Shown here: positions 1 through 13,700 of the stretch, in pieces
How the letters are laid out: every line of letters starts with the position of its first letter
Numbering within the stretch: position 1 is the stretch's first letter
Assembly: GCF_964340395.1 (NCBI RefSeq)
Contig: NC_135566.1
Coordinates: 334,001 to 398,000, forward strand
Length of the DNA stretch: 64,000 nucleotides
Source: Glandiceps talaboti
Lineage: Eukaryota > Hemichordata > Enteropneusta > Spengelidae
Reading direction: 5' to 3'
Program-made: the position numbers and the translations under genes
The notes under the pieces: generated by a model
Told to the model about the DNA's origin: nothing
The model's database searches: none
The model's input: the letters and a program-made list of their open reading frames with translations, nothing else

Positions 1-1352
1 AAACAACTTGTCACGCAAAAAATTGTTAAATGAGTGTTAAACTATCAATTTGAAGACAGAAATAACATACAGGAACGACTCTTCTTGTGTGGAGTCGACC
101 AGATGTTTTGGGCAACAGCGCCGCGGCGAAAGCCATTGGGCCGGGGACATGACGTAGCGATTTGTCTCGTCAGCGAAAATGGATATGGTTCCATAAACTC
201 GCTGCAACCTAGACGGCGTGAAAGAATTGGCTGAAAAAACCCAGTGCACATTCAGCAGAAAAATGATAAGATTAATTGACCTACCTTAGACGAGAATTGT
301 GAGTCGTTTACCCTTGGAGCACGTAAAGATTCTGCAAGGTAAGCAGGAAGTTCACAAAATACATGTATGTTTCTTAAGTCACACATGGACCAATCAGACT
401 ACCCTACGTCACATTCTATATTTAGATTTAACACTCCCATCATGCAACGGCTTGAACGCAACAGGTGAAGCTGGAAAAAAGTTTCCTAACCTGCTGAGTG
501 AAATCGGAGCAGCTACTGTATCAACTTCAAGAAATACATGAAAACCAGAAACGGACCCGCGAGATTAATAATATTGACGGTTCCGGGCTCTGGCCGTGCG
601 GATTAATTTGTTGAGGTGTAGTAAATTACAACGTGTCGATGTGGTTTTTATTATTTATTGTCCCTTTTAGTTTTACTAACTTAAATTACAATTTAATGAA
701 ATCGACACACGTTGATTCATAACAACATAATATTCATGGAACACAATCTTATTTAAATCGATGCTGTTCAATTCATAAACAGTCTGTAAACAAAACTAGG
801 GATTGCATACCCAGTAATTAACTTCAATTTCGTTATCAAATTGACACTTTTCATTTTATAGAAACAAAGGGTATATGGAGGCACAGTGATGGATACAACC
901 ATTGCAAGTATTAACCTGGTCTAATTACTGTCAAGCGTGGCATCATCATGGCTTTGCGTTACCAGTATCCACGCTTCAACCGTTGAGGTCGCCCTTTTGA
1001 ATAGTGCAACTGTATTTGGATATTAAAAAAAATCATTATATTATTTATTCGTACCGAAATGTTTTGGTACAAACAATAACATCCGTCTACGCAATGAACG
1101 AGTGTTGTTCTTAGGACCATGACAGTCTGTGATTAAAAAAAGACAATGAAGACCGTTATCGTCATTATCGTCATTTATGATATGTAAAACATTGCCACTA
1201 TGGAACTCACTATATCAACATGCTCGCTTTGCACCCAACGTGCTACCACGTTCGGGCTCCTTATATTAGTACAAATGTACTTTTATTGCATTGCTCCACA
1301 CGTGAGCCTTGACTACGTACGCAACACCAGTATTTGGGCTTATACGTCTGCG
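1..1352. other. No gene recognised
   Basis: Short open frames are present on both strands. None shows a recognisable domain, a convincing splice pair or any family similarity that I can see. The stretch is ordinary AT-rich intergenic DNA with no clear repeat. Confidence 0.5.
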
Positions 1353-1353
1353 A

Positions 1354-1660
1354 TACAGATACAGATACAGATACAGATACAGATACAGATACAGATACAG
1401 ATACAGATACAGATACAGACACATATACAGATACAGATACAGATACAGATACAGATACAGATACAGATATAGATACAGATACAGATATAGATACAGACAC
1501 ATATACAGATATAGATACAGATACAGACACATACACATATACAGATACAGACACATATACAGATACAGATACAGATACAGACACATACAGATACAGACAC
1601 AGATACAGATACACAGACACAGACACAGACACAGACACAGATACAGATACAGACAAATAA
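1354..1660. repeat. (CAGATA)n microsatellite
   Basis: About 300 bp of the hexamer cagata, with cagaca variants towards the right end. It produces long meaningless open frames (YR, DT, IQ, SV repeats) in nearly every frame on both strands. These are not genes. Confidence 0.97.
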
Positions 1661-1925
1661 AAGATACACAGGGAAAACAAATATATTGATTATACAGGTA
1701 AATGGCTTTTATTCCTTCAAATATGACGTGTAGATCTGTGGATGTCAATAAATCTCTGTCGTATCAGATAATCTGGATTAAATGACGTCATTATATCCGA
1801 ATTTCAGATAATGTATGATGATATCTTCAACACCTGGAAAGCATTGTCCACTGAGTTTTCTATGATCGGATGTAATAAGAAATTATTTCAGCTTCTACGT
1901 ATTAAATTCACACATTGAAAAAGAA

Positions 1926-2032
1926 GTCTGTATTAAACTTGTAAGATACGTCGTGACGTTTCGCCCTCACCGGCCTCTCCAGGGTTGGCCGATGTGTGAG
2001 GGCGCCCAATCACGGCGTACCTTACTACAGAC
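1926..2032. mobile_element. Palindromic MITE, family A, copy 1
   Basis: The two halves are inverted copies. The left half has gtaagatacgtcgtgac and gccctcacc; the right half has gtgtgagggc and cggcgtaccttac. The outer ends read gtctgta and tacagac. Related elements lie at 19388-19463, 54404-54506 and, as a right half, 60256-60305. No protein is encoded. It is probably a non-autonomous DNA transposon; the superfamily is unknown. Confidence 0.7.
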
Positions 2033-2672
2033 ACATTGAAAAGTAGCCTAATTAAAGATACCGTTTTTATCTTAACCAGTACTTAATATTTGAAAGGGAT
2101 TATAGTGATTTATTCGTCATATCAAAACATATTAAGTGGCGGTTATTATTGTGATTATTTGTCATGGATGGCGCGAGTTTCAAAAATAAACCAATGTCTC
2201 ACTTCATCAAATAAATATTGTGTTTTTAGGTACATTATTTCATTTGATATAACTGCAAATAGTTCAGAAACCAATTTGCAAAGTTTGTCAAATCGATGGT
2301 GAATTAACGTTAACAAAGAGGATCGACTCATTTGTTACACCGCTGTCGACCTCCCTTTTGTAACACTGTGGAAGATCAAACAGAGGTCAAATCCACAAAA
2401 CCTGATATCATTTGAATATTGTCTGCTTGAATAATAACAGTATAATTACAGAGTTAGTGTATGTAACACACCGTCACTGTGCCATGGCTGCATAAACTCA
2501 GATGTTGATTTTCAATGATACTCTTAGCATAATCAAGATCAAAATGAAAGGTCAATCAACTTTCCGGTAGCACCCCTGGGTGACAGGGACAAAGCTCATT
2601 TGATCTAATTTGCATAATCTTTCGATAAATGAACATTGCTCTCAATACGTAGTTATTGGTAATCGTGTCAGC
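2033..2672. other. Upstream flank of the astacin gene
   Basis: No coding exon is recognised here. The stretch should contain the promoter and 5' UTR of the astacin gene that starts at 2673, but I see no convincing TATA box or initiator. Confidence 0.4.
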
Positions 2673-2735
2673 ATGGAAGTTACAAGGGTGATCCTCAATT
2701 TGTTGATCTTACAGTTCATAACAGCTGGAGATACA
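2673..2735 (+). CDS. Astacin gene exon 1: signal peptide
   Basis: The ATG opens 21 codons, MEVTRVILNLLILQFITAGD plus T. This is a charged start, a hydrophobic core and a small-residue end, as in a secretory signal peptide. The donor gtgagt at 2736 is strong. Exon phase 0 joins cleanly to exon 2. Confidence 0.8.
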
Positions 2736-5700
2736 GTGAGTACATTCTAATATTACTCCAGTTCTCCTAACAAACATATGATATTTCAAAAGTAACTGTG
2801 ACACCTGAGAGCCAAATTTAACATATCTACTAACACAAGCTAAATGTAATAACTATTTCCCTGCTTGCAGTGGCATTGTGTAATCGCCAATCCATAAGCT
2901 GTAAGGTTTATGCGAAACTCTGAGTGCTTAAACAAAAGTCTACACATACTTGGGTAATTGTTCACCAATTTTAATGCTATCACCTTTTCCCTGTTGTATA
3001 ATAATATCACATTTTCATTCAACTCGCATGACTTGTATGCTATGAAAAATTATCAGTCTAGAGACAGTGATTTTTAGTCACAATATAAAATAGTTTTATG
3101 TCATGAACTAAAAAGTGAAATATTTCAAGTTTAGATCTTGTTACGAATGTGACATGCATTAATTAGCTCTAATTAATCCATATCTTATATCCACCTACAT
3201 TAAGATACAAGACATCAACAAACTATAAAGCTCCGCTAGTTGTAATTATTTGCTATATTCCGATATTGTGTGCCCATTCAAAAATATACCAAACCCTTAC
3301 TGAAAACGATTGAAATCTGGTTGAAATCTCGTTGAACTCTCGTCAGAAAATTGCCTTTCTGATGGTCGTTGATGGTACTGTGTACACGGTTCTGACGTCA
3401 CTGTGCAAATGATATGAATAAAGGTCCGGTTTTCAAGTGTTTCAAATTTGTAGGATGCTAACAGGGTTTGATCACTAGGCAATAGTATATAAATACTCAA
3501 ACGACAAAACCAACGCAAAAATATCAAAAATTATGAATACATGGTTCCATTTACGGTTACTGCAATCTGCCTAGGCCGAGACATAAACAAAGATTACCAT
3601 CGCTGGATTAGATTGGATTAGATTGGATTAAAAGTACTGTACAAGATATTAAAGATAGCCTTGGATAAGATAAGATGATAAGACCACAATTATATTAACT
3701 TGACAGTTTCTAATCTGAGAGATAACGTTTAATACGTGTGAAGATACACGACTATTAGATTTACCAACTTAGTTAGAACGGAAAGGCATATGCAATTTTC
3801 AACGCCTGGTCTAGCAGACTGATGATTTACTTTGATCTGGAGTTTCAAAAGAAAACTCTATTGGCCATCAATCTTGTTTGAATCATTAGAGAAACATACA
3901 CATTCAATCATTTCTCCACAATGCAATTTCTTTCAAGTACAGACAAGTAAGATTTACTTGTCTGTGTTTCAAGTTAGCTACAGTACAAGAAACACCTAAA
4001 TTTAAAACTTTGCATGTCTGTTTTTGTCTTTGTATGTATTGGTATGAGGATTAGTATGGTTGGAAGAGTTCAGCGGCCTGAGGTGGGATGGTCATTATCT
4101 TATAGTGTATTAAAACCCGTTGTCCGGTAGAGTTTTAAGAAAATTAGTCTAGAACAAAAAGACAGATCGTCGGTAATAATGGCTGGGCGTGGTATGAACA
4201 CGCTGGACTGTTGTGTATACACACAGCCAACTAAAATGCGATTGTCTGAGGTACATGTAAAGGTACATCTAATAATACGATTAATCTCTATTTTGTTACA
4301 CTTTGTACCTAGGCAAGTATCAGTCTTGTTCTTGATAACAACTCTGATGACACCACGGTTAAAAATAAGACGAATGCGTGGGACACACTTCCCGATGTTC
4401 TGGTGAGTTCAATGTATTATAACACAGACCTTGAAGTTAAAAGTTCACAGTAAGATTTATATTCAAATTAGTACATACTTTTAGCGCCATATTTTACTGC
4501 ATGAGCTCCGATAGCTATGGGACACACAGACAGACAGACAGACGGACGGACGGACGGACAAACAAACAGACAGACGGAGAAACGGACATACGTTATTTGA
4601 AAGTACATGACATTGATTCAAAATATTTTCTAATAATTAATATGTTATGTCGCTTTTATTTAGCTATGTCTTGCGTCTAACGAAATAATCACCCGTTTCT
4701 GATCTAATCTGGTCTCAAAAATATATATAACGGAAAGTTTCATTTTCTATAATCCGCAGTTAATGATATACATTACAGTATGTGATAAACATTACAGTAT
4801 GTGATAAACATTACAGTATGTGATATATATTACAGTATGTGATAACCATTACAGTATGTGATAAACATTACAGTACGTGATATACATTACATTACGTGAT
4901 AAACATTACAGTATGTGATATACATTACAGTGTGTGATATACATTACAGTATGTGATATACATTACAGTGTGTGATATACATTACAGTATGTGATATACA
5001 TTACAGTATGTGATATACATTACAGTATATGATATACATTACAGTGTGTGATATACATTACAGTGTGTGATAAACATTACAGTATGTGATATGCATTACA
5101 GTGTGTGATATACATTACATTATGTGATATACATTACAGTGTGTGATATACATTACATTATGTGATATACATTACAATGTGTGATATACATTACAGTATG
5201 TGATAAACATTACAGTATGTGATAAACATTACAGTATGCGATATACATTACAGTATGCGATATACATTACATTATGTGATATACATTACAGTGTGTAATA
5301 TACATTACATTATGTGATATACATTACAGTGTGTGATATACATTACAGTATGTGATAAACATTACAGTATGTGATATACATTACAGTATGTGATAACCAT
5401 TACAGTATGTGATAAACATTACAGTATGTGATATACATTACAGTGTGTGATAAACATTACAGTGTGTGATATACATTACAGTAGGTGATATACATTACAG
5501 TAGGTGATATACATTACAGTGTGTGATATACATTACAGTATATGGGAATGAAACAAAGCTGACAAAGTAGTTTATTCAAATCTCACCACATGTTCAAAAG
5601 CCAAGTAACGACGTCTTATATTTTACTTGCAGAAAGAAATACATCGCCCAAATCCAAGAATGTTTGGTGAGTTCATTGAAAATGTGTTTATTACGGTCGA

Positions 5701-7318
5701 CTGTGCCTCTTTGACAACACAGTTATTCTGAAAATCAAAGTTCTACAATTCTCTCTAAACTTTGCCTTATGGAAAAATGTTCCCGATCCTTTTGAAATGA
5801 TAAAAAGAAATTTTGAGGTTCACCATCTTGTTTTCGGGGAATTCGTAATTGTTTATTCTCCCATAGAGTTCACTCTGTATTCTGCGGCCATATTGGATTC
5901 TAAAATGACAAACCTTGGTTAACGTATTATTGTGAGTGCTATTTCAAGAAAAAATTGCGATGCCAATAGAAATTTTATTTACAATTGGTTGAAGCTTTCT
6001 TGACCAAGTAACAGTAATTAAAACTTTAAAGATTTCATTTCCGATAAGCATTCGACGTTAACGTCACAATACATATACTGCAACACTATCAACTTCCAAT
6101 ACTTAAAACAGTGTGAGAGTCATCAAGGTAAAATATTACGAACATATTATTCATAAATGTTGATAGAGCTTTGTTCTGATTCGATAGAATTTTAAAAGTT
6201 GGCATCAAGCTTGCTTATAACTTAAAATGCAGTTGAGTCATTTTATGTGGAGTCGTGATGGACGTCTGTTCGTTATTACTTCGATCCTTACCGCCATCAT
6301 TTGGAAATACAGTTTGAACATTTATGCCATACAAAATCAGCTGTATGATAGGAGCCTGGTAGGACAGAAGTTGCAATGTTGGGGGTCTGGTAGGATAGAG
6401 GTAGCTATGTGAAGGATGTAATCCATGGCTTTAGAATTTGAGGAAATATGATGGACGTTGTGTCGATTTTGGTACGTGCTAAGGGGTAACGATGGGTACA
6501 AGGCTTTGAGAACAATATGGGAAATGTTATATACCAGATTTAAATTGAATGCCTTCCAAAAGGGTGCAACGGAACACATGCGATTAGTTATATTTGAAGT
6601 ATGTACCAAATTGAATTGAATTTGTAAAGTGCATTTTTAAGCTATAGCCCCATTACCAAAAATAGTTAATTATGGAAATGACTCATTAAAACTAAAAGCT
6701 ACATCATCAAGTTTTTCAGAACATGTGCGATTAGTGATATTGAAGTATGAACCAAATTATATTGAATTTGAAGAATGCATTCTTAAGATAAAGCATAATT
6801 ACTTAAAATCATTGATTACGGAAAATACTCATTAAACTAAGAGTTACATCAATAAATGAGACATGTGCACCCTGGTATCATGAATGTACATACCAAATTA
6901 TATAGAACTTGAAGATTGCACACCTCATACATAGCCTAATTACTGAAAATCATTAATTATGCAAATGACACATTACAACTGAAAGCTACACCGAGTTTTT
7001 CATGACATATGTGCTTTCTAATGTTTGAAACGTGCCAAATTATACTGAATTTGAAGGATGCATTCTTAGACAGCCTAATTATGAAAATAGGTTATTACAA
7101 CTACAAGCTATGTTATTACAATTTATATGACACATGCATTTTGTTATCATCAATGTATGTACCAAATTATATTGAATTTGAATTGTGCATTCCTAATTAC
7201 CGAATACCATAATTAGGCAAATTGATCACCGAAAACCGAAACCTATTCAGTTCTAGCCATTACCCTAAAGAATTTCCAAATTCCGTTTCAGTTGAGTCAG
7301 CCGATTGAAAACGATGAC

Positions 7319-7365
<47 letters not shown>

Positions 7366-10300
7366 GGCAGGCAGACAAACAAACAGAGACAGACAGAGAC
7401 ATACACATACACACACACACACACACAGACCTTTCATCCCTAATACATAACCTTCCTTACGAAAGGTAAATAAATTATGTACATCATCATATTTTTATTG
7501 AGCAGATCCACAATCATTTATTAAAAGTGTACCCGCCATGAGACGTATCGAGGAAGAGAATAGAGTCCTTCAGAGTAAGTAAATATTTTGGATTTTTCGT
7601 TTTTGTTCACATGTTGATGTCTGAGTACAAGTTTGGACAAACATGTGGAACTATGGAGAGACCGACAGAATAGTATTATCTGTATTTGTGGACACAGCTC
7701 CCATCAGATAGGTTTAACTTGGTATATGTAAATAAGAAATTCGGGAAAAATGACAACGACGTTGGACACCGTAGACAACCAGTTTATTTGTTGCCCATCA
7801 GAGAAGATTTCGATTTACCGGACACATTTGATTTTTGCAGTTTTAATATATTGTACGAAATTTCTAGATATTCATTTAAATATTTTTGGTATTTTTGACT
7901 TCGAACACACACACCACCAAGTAGTCATTACCTGTCTAATCTTATGGGGTTTTTCAACAGAGATAGCAACTGATGAACTATTCTTTGAGGGCGATATTTA
8001 TCTTGGTCCAAAGGTAAGTTACATAAAAAAAATTGCGCTCAAAACAAAAGGTTTGATAATGTGGTCTAAGTTTACCTGCAAAGAAATAGACCTGGTTGTT
8101 TGCTTTACGTATACGGTTATTACTGCAAATGACAGGGCCATATTTTGGCTTTACAACAAAAATCACATACCATATTCATTGATACACACACATAACATCT
8201 CTGTCAAACAATTACATTTAACGATTGCCAATACTTGAAAACATAAAATACAGGCAAAGAGGGACAGTTTCCTTAGAACTTCAGTAAAGTCTGCTGTGCT
8301 GGCTACGAATACAATCTGAATGTCAAATATTTTGCTAATTACAATCTAACGTGATGTAGAAAAAATATTTGCAATGATGTGATGAAGAATTTCCTTTCTA
8401 CCTACAACTTTTCTACGATCTTAGACTACAATGATTTTTTCACCATGTTACAAATATTCTTTCATTCGGTATTCAAATAATCTAAATTGGGATCTACATA
8501 ATTTATGATTTTTTTTAAATGTATGTAAGCTTATGATCTGTAATCTAACGAATGTGACTTTATTATGTGGTGACTTTCAGGTGCAAAGAAACGCAATTGT
8601 GTACGAATCTAGCCTGTGGCCACAAGGTTTTGTACCGTATGAAATTGATCCAGCATTCGGTAGGAATTACTAAAATACATATTTCCTGACACCAACGAAT
8701 AATTGTTTATCAAAAGCTGATCATGAAATTTCCGGCTTGACATAAAAATGATACATTTTCAAAGACCAATTATACTTTAATATAAATATTGTGCCGTATG
8801 AAATTGATCTAGCATTTGGTAGGAAATACTTTAAAATACATATTTCCTGACACCAACGAATAATTGTTGTTCATCAAAAGCTGATCATGAAATTTTCGGC
8901 TTGACATAAAAATGATGAATGATGAACAATTATACTTTATAAATATAATTAAATATTATTACATACTCATAATTGATTGATAATGTTGGATGAAGAAGAT
9001 AATTGTGCATTTTCATTTCCACACTAGGAAATTAGTAATTTAGAGGATTAAACACCCGTTCTCATGGCAACACATCCAACCACCCACTCATGTATGTACA
9101 TACATACATACATACATACATACATACATACATACATACATACATACATACATACACACACATACATACATACATACATACATACATACATACATACATG
9201 TATGCATGCATGCATACATGGATGCTTACGCACACACACACGCACACGCATGCACGCGCGCGCGGACGTAAGCGCATGCACGTACGCACGCACGCATACG
9301 CATGTATGTACATTCCAATGTATTTTTTCCCGTCAGATTCTGATTCAGTTGCAAGAATCCAGGAAGCCATGAACCAATTCCACACACATACCTGTATAAG
9401 ATTCGTACCTCGTTCAATGCAGGAAGATTATATCTACATTTACCCTGGAAGTGGGTATGCATCTCAGCTAAATGATTATAGATCTATGAGCTAAAACTAC
9501 GCATTGGCAGCCATAGTGACGACCATATTTGAAATGTCAACGATGCACATGTGTCATCATGCAGATCCTTAATCAATTGGTATCATAAAGCGAAGTGCTC
9601 GTCAAGAACAAAATGCGTGAATATGAACAATGTTGCTAGGACTTGTCCAGAAGGACAGACTAACCATTTCACTGATCGGTATTTAGCAAACAACAACACT
9701 TAAATTACAAGTTACAACCCCACATAATCTATGTACAAATAACACTTAAATTACAAGTTACAACCCCACATAATCTATGTACAAATAACACTTAAATTAC
9801 AAGTTACAACCCCACATAATCTATGTACAAATAAAACTTAAATTACAAGTTACAACTCCACATAATCTACTATGTACAAATAACACTTAAATTACAAGTT
9901 ACAACCCCACATAATCTATGTACAAATAACACTTAAATTACAAGTTACAACTCCACATAATGTTTGTAGTTTTTGTTGTGGGGATTTCTTGTCAACGATT
10001 TTCGCAAATTTTGGACAAATCATTCTAAAGAAGCGCCATTGACTACAAACCCATTGCGTCATTTGTAATTGTGAAAATGTCTCAAGAAATTGTAGTTTGG
10101 ATGCGTATGTAATAAGATAGGTGTATTCGATTGATAATGCCTTTAAAATGTATTGATAGACTTGTTTTAGTCTAAGAATTTAATTTCACTGACCTTTCAC
10201 TGAGTTTTAACAGTGTAACGAAAGTTGTTGTAACTTTACAACATTAAAAAGTTAGAAAGGCCAGTCATCAGTCGAGAGTGTGATTTTCTCTCATTCGATA

Positions 10301-10710
10301 GATATATGATACACATTGTGAAGTAATTCCAAATTAATGATTTAACCAAACAACCATGCATTATTTTTCACAGATGTTGGTCTTATATTGGAAAGACTGG
10401 TGGCGGAGGAAGACAACCTTTGTCGTTGGGAAACGGTTGTACCTATGGCCGTACCACGCCTATGCATGAATTTATGCATGCTGTGGGATTTGCCCACGAA
10501 CAAAGTAGAACGGATCGAGACAACTATGTTTACATTTACACGCAAAATATTCTACAGGGTACTTACTTTTATAATACTAGTATATGGCTTTAACCACCTC
10601 CATATTATATATTAATGCCATCCGAATCAAAATGAATGAATGAATGAATGAATGAATGAATGAATGAATGAAACTCAATCAATCAATCAATCAATCAGTC
10701 AGTCAATCAG

Positions 10711-10799
<89 letters not shown>

Positions 10800-13700
10800 G
10801 AACTTGTACAGATCTAAGTTTCAATAAGGAGTAATGTTCTATTGTGCTGAACAAGAACAAATTAATTTAAAAGTAAAATAATAACGAGTTGTTGATCTTA
10901 AAATTCCACAACAGAGAGATGCTTGAAAATTCAAGTCACTTACAGGTTACATTAGGGGTGAGATCACTAGTTCAATGTAGGATAAAATATTATATTATTT
11001 TACTTTGGGATGGGGTTGAGTTATTTTAGTTCTCATCCTACAAAAACGTTTTTACTTTTAATGGATCTGATTTGTATCCTAAATACAAATCTTTCTTTAA
11101 AAATGTCATCAAATTGAGAAATGGAAGAATTTTTGTTATAATAGTAAATGTCAACATAAAAACTATATTTTTCCTCACCACATACTGGCTTTGTATTCAT
11201 ATCACTACATACTACTACATACTGGCTTTGTATTCATATCACTACATACTACTACATACTTACTTTGTATTCATAGCACTACATACTACCACATACTGGC
11301 TTTGTATTCATAGCACTACATACTACCACATACTGGCTTTGTATTCATAGCACGACATACTACTACATACTGGCTTTGTATTCATATCACTACATATTAC
11401 TACATACTGACTTTGTATTCATAACACTACATACTACCACATACTGATTTGAAATTGATTGTGCTGTCTGAAACAATTTTCAATTTTGCCACATTAGTTA
11501 GAAGAGGTGGGTCTGACGCCTAGCTAAAATAATTTAGCTATGTATCCTACATTGAACTACTGGTCTTGCCCCTTGCTATATTGCAGGACAGGAGGGTAAC
11601 TTTGAGAAATATGGTACAGATTATATACAAGATCTTGGATCTAGCTATGATTACTATTCTATCATGCATTATCATCATACGGCTTTTTCAATTGATGGTA
11701 CATCACCTACCATACTGCCAACACAGGACGGAATTCGACCAGAAGATCTGGGGTCCAGTTTAGATTTTACATCTACCGACTTATTCAAACTCAATGCACT
11801 CTATAACTGCGGTGAGTATGTGCTGCAATCTCTTCGTGAGTTTCTGTAACAGCTGAGTACGCGCCATGATGCAGTAGGTCCAAGCTTTATGCGCACTATA
11901 ATTGCAATGAATGTGCTCTGTGATTGTGGTGATGCCTAAGACCATAATTTATTATAATCGGTTACAATCACCACTTTGCAGTTAATGCATGCGTTCTACA
12001 AGTATAACTGCTGCGAGTAAAGTCAATAGCGATACGGTTGCACTCTATGATTGCGAAGTGTTTCACTTTACAGGTGTAGTTTCAAAGATTACAAGCCGAT
12101 GTCATTATTGTACGCCTACGGTGAGGACAACCTATACGCTCATCTCGAGATGCACGGTATGATTTATGCTGCATGTGAAACCTACGAAAGCAATCATAAA
12201 CTTGCCTCTCCCTCTAATCGTCGAAAGGTTTCTTTGAGTCGTACGTCTCCTGGTGCATGGTGCAAATGCTTGCGACATGACTTATCACCAGTGTGATGGG
12301 AGTAGGAGCATTTTTGAGGAAATCGGTTTGGCCAAGCACATGGGGTGATGGTCCTTTGAACAAATTCCGACAGGTAGTTGTAGTCACAAAAATGACAACA
12401 GTCATTAACAACGTGTCATCTCAGTACCATGAACTGTCATCTCAGTACTGTGAACTGTCATCTCAGTACCGTGAACTGTCATCTCAGTACTGTGAACTGT
12501 CATCTCAGTACCGTGAACTGTCATCTCAGTACCGTGAACTGGCTCGATAAAGTATGTTTATATCACAATACGATCAAATATAGAAGAAGAATATGTAAAA
12601 GTGACCGTGACTGCAAACAGTCACTTTGGCAAATGCGTTAGGCCAACTTGGTTTCAGCCACCGAATGGAAACATTAAGGAAAAAAATGATGCTCAACTCC
12701 AACAATCCCCTAATACATTTTATTGTGTTTTTGTTTCAATTGTAAAGATGGCGATGGTGATGGTGATAATAATGGTAAGGACATTACTATGATATTATAT
12801 CGACTATTTTTTTCTATTCTTGGTAACTTAAAAGGATAGTACGTATCCAGTGTCATAGATTGTTTCTGACCGAATTAATCATTAATTTGAACCACATGTT
12901 AACTCATCATGTAATTTACAAGAATCGACAGTTTTTATTTTAAATGATAATCAATTAAGTTACTGGAGCTAATATATGAAGCCAAAGTGTGCTAGAAACC
13001 AAACTACTATGAACATTAGTGGCCTTGGTTTTAGTCCAAACAATGTGTACGTACACTTTGGGGTGATCACGAGAGGATCCGGAAATCCGAACTATATGAA
13101 GTCATTTTGATCAATTTCAGAATGTGTTCATGCGCATGAACTTACCTCTGGCAACCACGTGCAGATTACGTCATCAAACTATCCAGAAAACTATGGTGAC
13201 AACGAGGATTGTACCTGGACTGTTACAAATTCTGATGGCGGGAATATCCTACTTAACTTCGTCAACTTTGATACGGAGTCTGGATACGATTACGTACAGT
13301 TTGGAAGTGGCAGTTCACCCGATGCAAATGCTGAAAAGCAAACTGGAAATACTGCTCCGTCAGATTTCACCTCTTCAGGTGATACTGCATGGATATACTT
13401 CCATTCTGATGGATCCCAAACTCGGTCCGGATTTCAGTTGACAGCCACTGCAGTTGGGGGTAAGTCGGTCATATTGCCCCTGTGGGATGAAGTTAGATAA
13501 CTAGAATTTTAATTTCTGATCATCTATTAAAACAAATATACAAAATGAAGTGTTGGAATTTAATGCATGTGTAAAAAGTAGAACTCGCTCACCAGATTAT
13601 TAGATGGGAATTATACTGTGTAATGTTGAATGGGAATATCCAGTAACTATTGAAGTAGGCACTAACTTAAAGATAAAATTCCCACAGTTGACATTCTGTT

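Noticed and set aside
1261-1748. Long open frames on both strands (90-160 codons)
   Set aside because: They are translations of the (CAGATA)n microsatellite and have only two- to three-residue periodic composition.
4772-5545. CRISPR-like array of short repeats
   Set aside because: The 19-bp units are contiguous with no unique spacers, in a eukaryotic intron. It is an ordinary minisatellite.
9048-9494. Several 80-134-codon frames
   Set aside because: They are (CATA)n artefacts. Only the embedded exon 9337-9454 is real, supported by splice sites and astacin similarity.
12051-12296. Open frame after the catalytic domain, tested as an extra astacin exon (acceptor at 12073)
   Set aside because: Its phase-compatible reading resembles no domain. 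The exon at 11811 joins the linker microexon at 12748 directly in phase 1.
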